This document shows positions 1 through 8,500 of a DNA stretch of 9,056 nt, piece after piece. How positions within the stretch are numbered: the first letter of the stretch is position 1; every line of letters starts with the position of its first letter. Position numbers and translations under genes: made by a program. The stretch spans positions 1 through 9,056 of the forward strand of contig CADBRS010000221.1 of NCBI GenBank assembly GCA_902797125.1, given 5' to 3'. This DNA is from an uncultured Ruminococcus sp. Its GTDB lineage: Bacteria; Bacillota; Clostridia; Oscillospirales; CAG-272. The notes under the pieces were generated by a model, which saw only the letters and a list, made by a program, of their open reading frames with translations, was not told the origin of the DNA and made no database searches.

Positions 1-1110
1 ATCGGCAAAAAGAGCGCCGTCGTGATCAAAACTCCTCACGGCAATGTCCGGGAGAACGTTTTGCCTGCGGGCACCGTGACGTTCCACGGCGACACGGATC
101 ATACTGTAGAGATCGATGCCGGTGCGTCTGCGATCATGCAGGGACTCGAGGACAGCGGTCAGGTCCGGGATATTTCAGGAGAGACCGGAACCAATATCGG
201 GGCTATGCTCGGACGGATCCGGCGAAATATGAGCAATGTGTCGGAAGTTGGGATCGATGACGTCAAGATCACGGATCTGCTCGCCGTTGACACGCTGGCG
301 CCGGTCGAGATCGCCGGGGCACTTGCCGGGGAAACCTGCATGGAGAAAGCCGTAGGCATCGCCGCCATGGTCCGGACCCAGAAACTGCCGATGCAGCAGA
401 TCGCCGACAGACTCAAAGAGGATCTGCACATACCGGAAGTGAAAGTGGCCGGTGTGGAAGCCGTGATGGCTACGTTCGGCGCTTTGACAACGCCCGGAAC
501 GACGCTCCCTGTCGCAATTTTAGATATGGGAGGCGGGTCGACCGACGCGGCACTGATCACCCGGGACGGGAAAATTTCGTTGACCCACCGGGCCGGCGCA
601 GGCGAACTGGTCACCATGCTGATCCGGACCGAACTCGGTCTGAAAGAGCGCAATACCGCAGAACAGATCAAGAAATACCCCCTGGCCAAGGTCGAAAGTT
701 TGTATCACCTCAGGCTTGAAAACGGGGAAATGCAATTCTTTGATCAGTCTCTGGATCCCCGTTTGTTCGGACATGTCGTGCTCCTGACAGGGTCGGATAT
801 GATTCGTATCGATGAGGATATCCCCATGGAAAAGATCGTTCAGGTCCGTCAGGAAGCCAAACGGAAAGTCTTTGTGGTCAATGCGCTTCGCGCGCTTCGG
901 ACCGTAGCACCGCAAGGCGACCTGAAGAATCTGTCCTATGTCGTTCTGGTCGGCGGTTCCGCCGAAGATTTTGAGATTCCCGCGATGCTCACGGAGGAAC
1001 TTGCTTCCTATCGCATCGTTTGCGGACGGGGCAACATCCGCGGGACGGAAGGCCCTCGCAATGCGGTCGCTACCGGATTGGTGCTCAGCACCATGGGAGA
1101 CGGCATATGA
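1..1110 (+). CDS. Diol/glycerol dehydratase reactivase, large (alpha) subunit, 5'-truncated
   Basis: This is an ATP-dependent chaperone-like factor. With its small subunit it releases damaged cobalamin from inactivated B12-dependent diol or glycerol dehydratase (DdrA/PduG/DhaF family). The frame is open from the first base, so the start lies outside. About 369 residues are present of a family length near 610, which makes this the C-terminal 60%. Visible ASKHA-type ATPase signatures are the phosphate-binding motif DMGGGSTD (window codons 175-182) and a C-terminal adenosine motif VVLVGGS (codons 314-320). The VLPAGTV and EIDAGA stretches near the left edge also resemble this family. A GTG at 22 could be mistaken for a start, but it has no ribosome binding site and homology extends upstream of it. 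The stop overlaps the next start as ATGA, which implies translational coupling of the two subunits. Dehydratase genes are expected immediately to the left. PduG and DhaF cannot be separated from sequence alone. Confidence 0.93.
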   Translation: MGKKSAVVIKTPHGNVRENVLPAGTVTFHGDTDHTVEIDAGASAIMQGLEDSGQVRDISGETGTNIGAMLGRIRRNMSNVSEVGIDDVKITDLLAVDTLAPVEIAGALAGETCMEKAVGIAAMVRTQKLPMQQIADRLKEDLHIPEVKVAGVEAVMATFGALTTPGTTLPVAILDMGGGSTDAALITRDGKISLTHRAGAGELVTMLIRTELGLKERNTAEQIKKYPLAKVESLYHLRLENGEMQFFDQSLDPRLFGHVVLLTGSDMIRIDEDIPMEKIVQVRQEAKRKVFVVNALRALRTVAPQGDLKNLSYVVLVGGSAEDFEIPAMLTEELASYRIVCGRGNIRGTEGPRNAVATGLVLSTMGDGI

Positions 1111-1442
1111 TCGTGACCAGACCCGCCGTCCGGATCTACACCTATGAGCCTGATCTGGAAACGCTTTCATTCATCTGCGAAGGCATAGAAGAAGAAGGAG
1201 TCCTCTACGAAGTGATTCCTCACACCGGCGGCGAGATTGCCGCCATGGCCCTGCAGGCAGCGGAGGATTCGATCCTCGGATCGGGCATCGCGCTGTACCG
1301 CAAGGAAGCCGTCCTTCAGCTCAAGGGTTTGCCCAAGAGCCATCCCGTTGCGGACATCTGGGCCGACACGAAAGAGAAGGCGCGCATGATCGGGGCAAAC
1401 AGCGCAAGGCTGATCCAAAAAAGGCCCCTTAAAGAGATTTGA
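1107..1442 (+). CDS. Diol/glycerol dehydratase reactivase, small (beta) subunit
   Basis: This is the small partner of the reactivase (DdrB/PduH/DhaG family), 111 residues and so the expected size. In the family it resembles the dehydratase beta subunit, and it swaps with that subunit so damaged coenzyme can leave the active site. Family hallmarks visible here are GIEEEGV near residues 23-29, SGIALYRKEAVLQLKGLP in the middle, and GANSARLIQ near the C-terminus. The start at 1107 is chosen because GGGAGA at 1095-1100 is a good ribosome binding site and the ATG overlaps the TGA of the large subunit. An upstream in-frame start at 1020 would overlap the large subunit by 91 bases and adds residues unrelated to the family. 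It is cytoplasmic, with no signal peptide or membrane segment. The function depends on the partner, so diol versus glycerol specificity is not resolved. Confidence 0.9.
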   Translation: MIVTRPAVRIYTYEPDLETLSFICEGIEEEGVLYEVIPHTGGEIAAMALQAAEDSILGSGIALYRKEAVLQLKGLPKSHPVADIWADTKEKARMIGANSARLIQKRPLKEI

Positions 1443-1475
1443 AACATCATTCAGCACATTTTACGGAGACAGTGT

Positions 1476-2588
1476 ATGAAGATTTACACGAAGAAAGGTG
1501 ACAGAGGGCAAACATCTCTGATGTCCAGCGTCCAGGTCCTGAAATCGGACGAACGGATCGAAACGCTGGGCTGCATCGATGAACTGACTTCGCACCTGGG
1601 TATGGTGAAAGCCATCACGACACACGAGGAACTGCGTAAGGCCATCGAACGTGTTCAGAACAATCTGATGACCGTCATGGCCGGAATCGCTTCTCAGAAT
1701 CTGCAGTCCCATGTGTTGCCTGCGGGCGAAATCGATTTTCTCGAAAAAGAGATCGACAGAGCGGAAGACGCTTTCAGTCGAGTCAGAAAATTCATTCTGC
1801 CCGGCAACTGTGAATTGTCTGCGAGACTTGACGTGGCACGCACGGTATGCAGGAGAGCGGAACGTTCGCTGACGGGAATGATCAGAAAATTCCCGGCCCA
1901 GGCCAATACCCAAAAATATATCAACCGTCTGTCGGACTATCTGTATATGATTGCGAGATGGGTCGATTACGAATATTCACTCGGGCATATCGCAGACTAT
2001 TCCGGACGCGTTTCAGGACCCGTGCCTGCCAGCGAGCAACCCGTGATCGGGTCTTTCTCCGCTCCAAGTTCTTCTCCGGTTCAGTCTCCGGCTCCGCAGC
2101 AGTCTCCGGCTGCGGCTGAGAAACTGAACGACCGCGAAAAAGCAGTGGTCGATGAAGTTCTGAAGAGAGTCAGCACGACGTCTCTGCTGACGTCTAAAAA
2201 GGCTGTTCAACTGATCGAACAGATCGAAGAATATGCAGAAAAGATTGGCAAAAAAGCCGTGATCGCCGTCTGCAATGCACAGGGCAATCCGGTCGCGCTC
2301 CACGTCATGGACGACGCGTTCCTGGTCAGTTATGAGGTCGCCGTCAAAAAGGCTTATACGGCCGTTTCGGTCAAGATGTCGACGATGGAATTGTCCAAAC
2401 TGGTTCAGCCCGGTCAGACATTTTACGGTTTGCAGGCTATCGACAAACTGATCACGTTCGGCGGAGGCGTTCCGCTGAAGATAGGCGATAAGATCGTCGG
2501 CGGTTTGGGCATCAGCGGCGGAACGGGCGAAGAAGATCATGCTTTGTGCGAGTACGGATTGAAATGCTTTGCCCAGATGTTCAGTTGA
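1476..2588 (+). CDS. pduO: PduO-type ATP:cob(I)alamin adenosyltransferase with C-terminal GlcG/HbpS (DUF336) domain
   Basis: The N-terminal domain transfers the adenosyl group of ATP to cob(I)alamin, making the coenzyme needed by the dehydratase. Residues 1-170 hold all three family motifs: YTKKGDRGQTSL (4-15) for ATP binding, ARTVCRRAER (121-130), and INRLSDYLYMIAR (149-161). Residues about 183-213 form a Pro/Ser/Ala-rich linker, and residues about 218-370 are a GlcG/HbpS-like (DUF336) domain with the typical MDDAFLVSYEVAVKKAYTAV and GGVPL...GGLGISGG segments. In Salmonella PduO this domain binds heme and may support cobalamin reduction; whether it does so here is inference. At 370 residues it is slightly longer than the roughly 336 of Salmonella PduO, mostly through the linker. 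GGAG at 1465-1468 supports the start, and a 33-base gap follows the reactivase. Together the three genes form a coenzyme supply and repair set. Confidence 0.94.
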   Translation: MKIYTKKGDRGQTSLMSSVQVLKSDERIETLGCIDELTSHLGMVKAITTHEELRKAIERVQNNLMTVMAGIASQNLQSHVLPAGEIDFLEKEIDRAEDAFSRVRKFILPGNCELSARLDVARTVCRRAERSLTGMIRKFPAQANTQKYINRLSDYLYMIARWVDYEYSLGHIADYSGRVSGPVPASEQPVIGSFSAPSSSPVQSPAPQQSPAAAEKLNDREKAVVDEVLKRVSTTSLLTSKKAVQLIEQIEEYAEKIGKKAVIAVCNAQGNPVALHVMDDAFLVSYEVAVKKAYTAVSVKMSTMELSKLVQPGQTFYGLQAIDKLITFGGGVPLKIGDKIVGGLGISGGTGEEDHALCEYGLKCFAQMFS

Positions 2589-2610
2589 CGAAAAAAACAA
2601 GAGGTTCCGG

Positions 2611-3486
2611 ATGGAAGAATACAAACAACAATTATTCAAAGGCGAACGTGCTCTTTTCGGAAGACAAGGTGTCAGGATTATAGATTGCATTTTTGAGGAT
2701 GGCGAATCACCGCTCAAGGAGAGCTCGGAAATAGAACTGACTACTTCTGCTTTTAAGTGGAAATATCCGCTCTGGTATTGTAAAAACGTCAAAGCGAATT
2801 GCTGCGCCTGGTTTGAAATGGCCCGTGCCGGGGTATGGTATTCCGAACATGTCGATATCTCAGACACGATCATCCAGGCCCCGAAAAATTTCAGAAGATG
2901 TAAAGACCTGATTTTGACGGACGTGTCGTTCACGCATGCACAGGAGACGCTTTGGAATTGTGAAAAAGTCAAAATAACCCGGGTCAACGCGATCGGGGAT
3001 TATTTTGCGATGGGCTCTTCGGACATCGAAGTCGACGGATTGATCCTGGACGGGAACTATTCCTTTGACGGGACGCGCAATGTCACGGTCCGCAATTCCA
3101 AAATGTTGACCAAAGACGCATTCTGGAACAGCGAGAACGTGACGGTGTACGATTCATTCATTTCAGGCGAATATCTCGGCTGGAATTCGAAGAATCTGAC
3201 GTTGATCAACTGCACGATAGAAAGCCTTCAGGGCCTTTGCTATATCGAGAATCTGGTCATGAAGAACTGCAAGCTGATCAACACGACATTGGCCTTTGAA
3301 TATGCCGATGTGGACGCGGATATCTGTTCGTCCGTCGACAGCGTCTTCAATCCCAGATCCGGACGGATCAGCGCCGAGCAGATCGGTGAGCTGATCATCG
3401 AAAAAGACAAGATCGATCCCGCAAAAACGAAGATCGTTTGCAAAGACATCGTTAAAACATCAGACCGCCCGGAATGGATGAGATGA
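2611..3486 (+). CDS. DUF3737 family protein, predicted right-handed beta-helix
   Basis: A 291-residue protein whose middle part resembles the DUF3737 family, which has no established enzymatic role that I know of. It shows a clear repeat every 18-21 residues: an aromatic or hydrophobic pair followed by (N/C/S)-(K/E)-N-V/L, as in LWYCKNV (54-60), VWYSEHV (75-81), LWNCEKV (114-120), FWNSENV (171-177), GWNSKNL (190-196) and CYIENL (210-215). Nine such units span about 54-220. That spacing equals one coil of a right-handed parallel beta-helix (pectate-lyase or pentapeptide-like architecture). There is no signal peptide or membrane segment, so it is probably cytoplasmic. The start at 2611 is preferred because GAGG lies at 2601-2604. 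A start at 2569 would overlap pduO by 20 bases. It sits 22 bases after pduO and 4 bases before the lyase, so it is probably co-transcribed. Some family members carry legacy 'hydrogenase' labels; no metal-binding pattern here supports that. Confidence 0.82.
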   Translation: MEEYKQQLFKGERALFGRQGVRIIDCIFEDGESPLKESSEIELTTSAFKWKYPLWYCKNVKANCCAWFEMARAGVWYSEHVDISDTIIQAPKNFRRCKDLILTDVSFTHAQETLWNCEKVKITRVNAIGDYFAMGSSDIEVDGLILDGNYSFDGTRNVTVRNSKMLTKDAFWNSENVTVYDSFISGEYLGWNSKNLTLINCTIESLQGLCYIENLVMKNCKLINTTLAFEYADVDADICSSVDSVFNPRSGRISAEQIGELIIEKDKIDPAKTKIVCKDIVKTSDRPEWMR

Positions 3487-3490
3487 CCGT

Positions 3491-4660
3491 ATGGAATACC
3501 GCTTTGATGAGATCATAGACCGGAGAGGCACGGATTCTTTGAAATGGGACGTGGCCCCCAATGAACTTCCGATGTGGGTCGCAGATATGGATTTCCGGAC
3601 TGCTCCCGAAATATTGGACGCCTTGAGAGAACGTTTGGATCAGGGCGTTTTCGGCTATACGGACGTTTCGGACAGGTGGTATGAAGCCTATATCCGCTGG
3701 TGGAGCGATAGACATCACGTCGTTTTCAGAAAAGACTGGCTGTTGTTTTGTACAGGAGTCGTTCCTGCAATCTCCTCTATCGTGAGAAAACTGACGACGC
3801 CCAACGAAAACGTCGTGATTCAGACACCGGTATACAACATCTTTTTCAACAGCATACTGAACAACGGCTGCCGGGTTCTCGAATCGCCCCTGAAGTATCA
3901 GAACGGGCAGTATCAAATGGATTTCAAAGATCTGGAGACCAAATTTTCAGATCCGCAAACATCTCTGATGATCCTTTGCAATCCTCAAAATCCTGCCGGT
4001 ATGATCTGGTCCCGGTCCGATCTGGAAAAAGTCGGGAAACTGGCTCACAAATACCACGTGACTGTGGTTTCAGACGAGATCCATTGCGATCTGACCGCAC
4101 CGGGGAAGGATTATGTGCCTTTTTCTTCGGTGAGCGATCTGTGCAAAGAGATCAGCATCACTTGTCTGGCTCCGACCAAAACTTTCAATCTGGCCGGACT
4201 GCAGACGGCCGCCGTCTGCGTTCCTGACGCTGCGCTCAGACACAAAGTCTGGAGAGCGCTCAATACGGATGAGGTGGCTGAACCCAACGTGTTCGCCCTG
4301 ACCGGGGCAATCGCCGCATTTGAAAAGGGCGGCCCCTGGCTGGATGAACTCAGAGAATATCTGTTCCGTAACAGACGCATGCTTGAGGATTATCTTGCAG
4401 AAGAAGTGCCCGGCGTGTTTGCCGTTCACGGCGACGCAACGTATCTGTGCTGGGTAGACGTCAGTTCTCTCGGAGCAGACAGTTCCGAAATCGCGTCTTT
4501 TATCCGTAAGCATACTGGACTTTTCGTATCTGCAGGTTCGGCCTACGGTGAGTGCGGAAAACATTTTTTGAGGATCAACGTGGCCTGCCCCGAAGCGACA
4601 TTGAAAGACGGTTTGAACAGACTGAAAAAGGGGATCGAACTGTTCAAAAAGCAAAAATAG
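3491..4660 (+). CDS. MalY/PatB-type PLP-dependent C-S lyase (cystathionine beta-lyase-like aminotransferase)
   Basis: A fold-type I PLP enzyme of the MalY/PatB subgroup, which usually cleaves cystathionine or cysteine by beta-elimination to give pyruvate, ammonia and a thiol. At 389 residues it matches the usual length. Visible landmarks are LPMWVADMDF (26-35), VFGYTD (53-58), CNPQNPAG (163-170, Asn contacting the cofactor), SDEIHCDL (194-201, Asp195 pairing with the PLP ring nitrogen), PTKTFNLAGLQ (228-238, Lys230 as the Schiff-base lysine) and FLRINVA (359-365, Arg361 binding the substrate carboxylate). The active site is therefore intact. The start lies 4 bases after the DUF3737 stop with only a weak GGATGAG-like ribosome binding site, suggesting translational coupling. 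A strong terminator follows, so it is the last gene of its operon. MalY proteins can moonlight as regulators, but nothing here tests that. True substrate, and aminotransferase versus lyase activity, are unresolved. Confidence 0.9.
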   Translation: MEYRFDEIIDRRGTDSLKWDVAPNELPMWVADMDFRTAPEILDALRERLDQGVFGYTDVSDRWYEAYIRWWSDRHHVVFRKDWLLFCTGVVPAISSIVRKLTTPNENVVIQTPVYNIFFNSILNNGCRVLESPLKYQNGQYQMDFKDLETKFSDPQTSLMILCNPQNPAGMIWSRSDLEKVGKLAHKYHVTVVSDEIHCDLTAPGKDYVPFSSVSDLCKEISITCLAPTKTFNLAGLQTAAVCVPDAALRHKVWRALNTDEVAEPNVFALTGAIAAFEKGGPWLDELREYLFRNRRMLEDYLAEEVPGVFAVHGDATYLCWVDVSSLGADSSEIASFIRKHTGLFVSAGSAYGECGKHFLRINVACPEATLKDGLNRLKKGIELFKKQK

Positions 4661-4668
4661 CCCCGTCT

Positions 4669-4710
4669 ACGACCATGCCCGGAGGGTTCCTTCGCATGGC
4701 CGTTTTCTTT
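4669..4710 (+). terminator. Rho-independent terminator after the C-S lyase gene
   Basis: A long interrupted hairpin follows the lyase stop by 8 bases. The stem is ACG (4669-4671), a mismatch, CCATGC (4673-4678), a 2-base bulge, and GGAGG (4681-4685), closed by the loop GTT. The other arm is CCTTC (4689-4693, one G-T pair), GCATGG (4694-4699), a mismatch, and CGT (4701-4703). It runs into the T-rich tract TTTTCTTT. It ends the cobalamin/DUF3737/lyase unit and overlaps the -35 region of the next promoter. Confidence 0.75.
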
Positions 4711-4736
4711 GTTTCAGCCCGTGAGGATGATACAAT
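4709..4736 (+). promoter_or_regulatory. Extended -10 promoter for the isomerase/mannosidase unit
   Basis: TACAAT at 4731-4736 matches the -10 consensus at five of six positions and is preceded by TGA at 4728-4730, giving an extended -10 (TGnTACAAT). A weak -35, TTGTTT at 4709-4714, sits 16 bases upstream. Transcription would begin near 4743 and leave a leader of about 25 bases. The position between a terminator and a strong ribosome binding site supports the call. No operator palindrome is obvious. Confidence 0.55.
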
Positions 4737-4755
4737 AGGATCGCAGGAACCGGGC

Positions 4756-4763
4756 GGAAGGAG
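4756..4763 (+). promoter_or_regulatory. Ribosome binding site that decides the isomerase start
   Basis: GGAAGGAG ends 4 bases before the ATG at 4768. It is a near-perfect anti-16S match. It favours this start over the upstream in-frame ATG at 4552, which would lie inside the lyase gene and upstream of its terminator. Confidence 0.75.
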
Positions 4764-4767
4764 TCTT

Positions 4768-5538
4768 ATGAGGTTGGGAGTCTGTACATCGGTCGACCGA
4801 GCGGATTATGTCCGGGAATGCGGGTTCGACTACTTCGAGTACGGCTTGCGCAGGCTGCGCGAGACGACTATCGAACAGATCAGGGAGTGGCGGACGCACT
4901 TTGACCGGATCGGGCTGTATCCCGAATCCTACAACGGTTTTTTTCCGTCCGATCTTCCGATCGTAGGCGAGAGAAGAAATCTTTCGGATATCACGGATTA
5001 CGCCGATGAGCTGCTGGCCAAAGCGCACGAACTAGGCGGTCAGATCGCTGTTCTGGGCAGTGGAGACGCCCGGAGGATCCCTGAAGGTTCGGATCTCAAA
5101 AAAGCGGAAGACGATTTTCTGATCCTCCTGGATCAGCTGGGAAATGTGGCCCTAAGGCACGGGATACGTATCGTGCTGGAACCGCTGAGAGCGGTCGAGA
5201 CCAACTTCATCAACACGGTTGAGGAGGGGTGGACTCTTGTTCACAAACTCGGACACCCTCAGGTCGGGATCATGTGCGATCTTTTCCATATGGTCGAAAA
5301 CGGGGAAGATTTGACCGTTCTCAGAAAAACGGGAGCAGATCTGTGGCACGTCCACGTGTCCAACCCTCTGACCCGGCACTGCGTCGGTGTTCAGGATGAT
5401 TATGATTATTCCAGATTCTTCCACATACTTAAAGAAGTGGGATATGATTCCCGTATTTCGATCGAGGCGATCATGCCGAATTTCGAACAAGACGCCCGGA
5501 TCGGCATTCAAAAACTCAAAGAGATTTTCAGACCTTAA
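4768..5538 (+). CDS. Sugar-phosphate isomerase/epimerase-like TIM-barrel protein (AP endonuclease 2 superfamily)
   Basis: A 256-residue protein of the xylose-isomerase-like TIM-barrel superfamily, which includes ketose 3-epimerases, hydroxypyruvate isomerase and inosose dehydratase. The expected divalent-metal ligands can be followed along the barrel: Glu138 in VLEPL, Asp171 and His174 in CDLFHM, His196 in HVHVSNP, and Glu233 in SIEA. The metal site therefore appears complete. The length is typical for the single-domain family. No signal peptide is seen, so it is cytoplasmic. It is the first gene of a new unit with its own promoter, and it lies 37 bases ahead of the alpha-mannosidase, which suggests it acts on a sugar released or imported in the same pathway. 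The exact substrate cannot be read from sequence. Epimerase versus isomerase is left open. Confidence 0.85.
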   Translation: MRLGVCTSVDRADYVRECGFDYFEYGLRRLRETTIEQIREWRTHFDRIGLYPESYNGFFPSDLPIVGERRNLSDITDYADELLAKAHELGGQIAVLGSGDARRIPEGSDLKKAEDDFLILLDQLGNVALRHGIRIVLEPLRAVETNFINTVEEGWTLVHKLGHPQVGIMCDLFHMVENGEDLTVLRKTGADLWHVHVSNPLTRHCVGVQDDYDYSRFFHILKEVGYDSRISIEAIMPNFEQDARIGIQKLKEIFRP

Positions 5539-5575
5539 TCAGGTCAGGATATAGATTCCCGAAAGGAGAAATAGG

Positions 5576-8500
5576 ATGACATACAACGAGTATGACGGCA
5601 GACTGTATGAGAAAATGGACAGGATCAACCGGATCTACGAAGGGCGGATGTTCAACCGCGTCGGAGAACTGGGAGACGTGGTCGGCTTCGAGACCAAAGA
5701 CCATCTGAGACAAGTCCCCGAAAAAGGCTGGAAAGAACTGCCAAGCGGAACTGTTTGGGGAGGAGAATACGGCAATCTCTGGACGCGCGGCACATATACC
5801 ATCCGGAAAGAGGATATCGGAAAAAATCTGTATATTCTTCCGGAGACCGGTGCCCAGGAGGGACTCGTCTTCGTCAACGGCAAACCGGTCGGCAGTCTCA
5901 ATCAGGCTCGCGGCGGACCGGACGGCCACTATTCCGTCTGGATGGCCAAGCCCAAAAAAGCAGGCGAAACATTTCAGGTCGCGATCGACAACTATGCGTG
6001 GCACTATGTTCCGGGCTGCAGTCCTTACGAAAATTACGGGCAGGACACGGTTCCTGACAGTTCTTTCAAGAAGACTTATTCAGGAATCTATATCTGTGTC
6101 CGGGACGATGAGATCTTCTATTTTACATATGCATTGCGCAACCTGATTCAGATGGCCCGTGTGCTCTCCGATGAGAACGTGCTCAAATTCGAGGCGCAAA
6201 AGACGGTCCAGCAGATCCATTCGTTCCTGTGCATGGATCCGATCCACCGGGACTATGACGTCTGGCACGACAGCATCCTTCAGGCCAATCAGGTGCTCCG
6301 GGCGTTCTATGCCAAAGCGAAAAAAGAAAACCCCTACCGGGGTTATGTCGGGATCCTGGGCCATTCCCACATGGACACGGCATGGCTCTGGCCCTATACC
6401 GAAACGATCCGGAAATGTGCCCGGACCTATGCAAACGCTTTGTCCATGATGGACCGCTATCCCGAATACCGTTTCATCCAGTCGTCTGCTCTGCACTGCG
6501 ATTGGATGCGGACTGAGTATCCGACCATTTTCGAAGACATGAAAAAGCGTGTTGCCGAGGGACGTTATGAAGTCAACGGCGGCGTGTGGGTCGAGTGCGA
6601 CTGCAACATCACGTCGGGAGAACTGATGATCCGCCAGTTCCTGAAAGGGCAGGAGTTTTACAGGGAATATTTCAACAAGACGACGGATTCGTTCTGGCTG
6701 CCGGACACGTTCGGATACAGCGCCGCCATTCCCCAGATCATGAAAGGGTGCGAAGTCGATTATTTCTATACCACCAAAATGGCATGGAACGATCTGAACC
6801 GGTTCCCGTACGAAACCTTCATGTGGTCCGGCATCGACGGAACCGAAGTGCTGACGCATCTGAACCAGATTCACTGCAGCCCGGATGTCGCGACGCTGAC
6901 CAATGCGCTGCGGGGAATCCAGGACAAGAAAGACTGTCCGGACCGTTTGGTCACGTTCGGCTTCGGCGACGGTGGCGGGGGTCCGAACGAGCAGATGATC
7001 GAGGACGCCCGGATCACCACCTCTTTCGGAGGGGGCCCGAAAGTGGAATATACGACCGCCAGCGATTTCATGAAGCGGCTGGAAAAGACCTGTGCCGATC
7101 TCCCCGTATACAAAGGCGAACTGTATCTTGAAAAACACCGCGGGACGCTGACGCAGGCCCATGATAACAAGCGCAACAACCGGAAAGCCGAATTCGCGCT
7201 TCAATTGTTTGAACTTCTGAACGTTCTGTCCGGCAAACCGATGAACCGCCGCAACGACGAGCTGGTCAAGGTGATCCTGAAGAATCAGTTCCATGATATC
7301 CTTCCGGGGTCTTCGATCCAGATCGTCAATGAGATGTCCCGAAAAGAGTTTGCTGAACTGTTCAAAGCCTTCAAGGCCGAGGAAGATAGTTACCTGAACG
7401 ACATGATCAAGCCGGATCAGGGCACGATCTATGCGCTCAACCCGCTGTCTTTCGACCGCTCGGATCTGATCGTTACGGACGGAGAGATCCCGGGGATCGA
7501 AGGTTATGAGACGGAATGCTTCCGGGACCTCGATGGCAACGCAAAGACGGCGATCGGCCAGGTCACGGTCCCTGCATACGGATCCCTTACATTGACCATC
7601 GCGAAGAAGAAGGGCAAAAAGAAATCACCTTTCAAATATGCGGGAGACACGCTGGAAACACCGCGCTACCGTGTCGTTTTCGATCCAAGCGGAAGCATTT
7701 CGACCCTCTTCCACAAGGAGGCGGGCAGGGAAGTCCGCAGACCCGGATCCGCACCTCTGAACTCGCTTTACGTGTACGAGGACGTTCCGGTAGAATGGGA
7801 TAACTGGGATATCGATCTGGACGCAAACGATACAGTCCAAATCGAAAAGAGACTGATTTCCTCCGAAGTCGTCGCAGACGGGCCGCTTTTCTTCACGATC
7901 CGCAACCGCTATCAGATCGGATTTGCGTCGACTGTGATCCAGGACGTCGTGTTCTATGCTCAGTCAGACAGGATCGATTTCGTCACGCGTATGGACTGGA
8001 AAGAGAAGCGGGTGCTGCTCAAAGCAGGCTTTGACGTTGATGTATTGGCCGATATCGCGTCTCATGAGATCCAGTACGGCCATGTGCAGAGGACGACCAA
8101 GCGCAACACCAAGCTGGATGCCGGGCAGTTCGAAGTCTGCAACCACAAGTGGTCAGACATCTCCGATACAAGATTCGGCGTGGCTTTGCTCAACGACTGC
8201 AAATACGGGATCTCTGTGAACGGTTCGGATATGCGCCTGTCGCTCCACCGGGGCGGATGCCGGCCGGATGCGAGCGGAGACGAAGGCGTTCATGACTGCA
8301 CCTACTCGTTGCTGCCCCACATCGGAGCACTTTCAACGGGCAATGTCATCTGCCCGGCATACGAACTCAATGTCCCGATCGTTTCGGGCCGCGGCGAACT
8401 GACCCGCCCGTCCTATCTGACCGTTTCGTCGGATCATGTGATCTGTGAAGCATTGAAGCCGGCAGACAAAATCAAGAAGGCCGTCGTGGCGCGGTTTTAT

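Noticed and set aside
2569..2610. Earlier start for the DUF3737 gene
   Set aside because: It would overlap pduO, and its extra residues do not fit the family. GAGG at 2601-2604 supports 2611.
2589..2610. Possible terminator between pduO and the DUF3737 gene
   Set aside because: The 22-base gap has an A-tract but no hairpin, so read-through is more likely.
2013..2987. 324-codon open frame on the minus strand
   Set aside because: It spans pduO and the DUF3737 gene in antisense and resembles nothing; both sense genes are well supported.
4552..4767. Upstream ATG extension of the isomerase-like gene
   Set aside because: It lies inside the lyase gene in another frame, crosses the terminator, and has no ribosome binding site. 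The ATG at 4768 has GGAAGGAG directly before it and begins the barrel's first strand.
6080..7294. 404-codon open frame on the minus strand
   Set aside because: It is fully antisense to the catalytic domain of the mannosidase, with no recognisable motif. It arises from the codon bias of the real gene.
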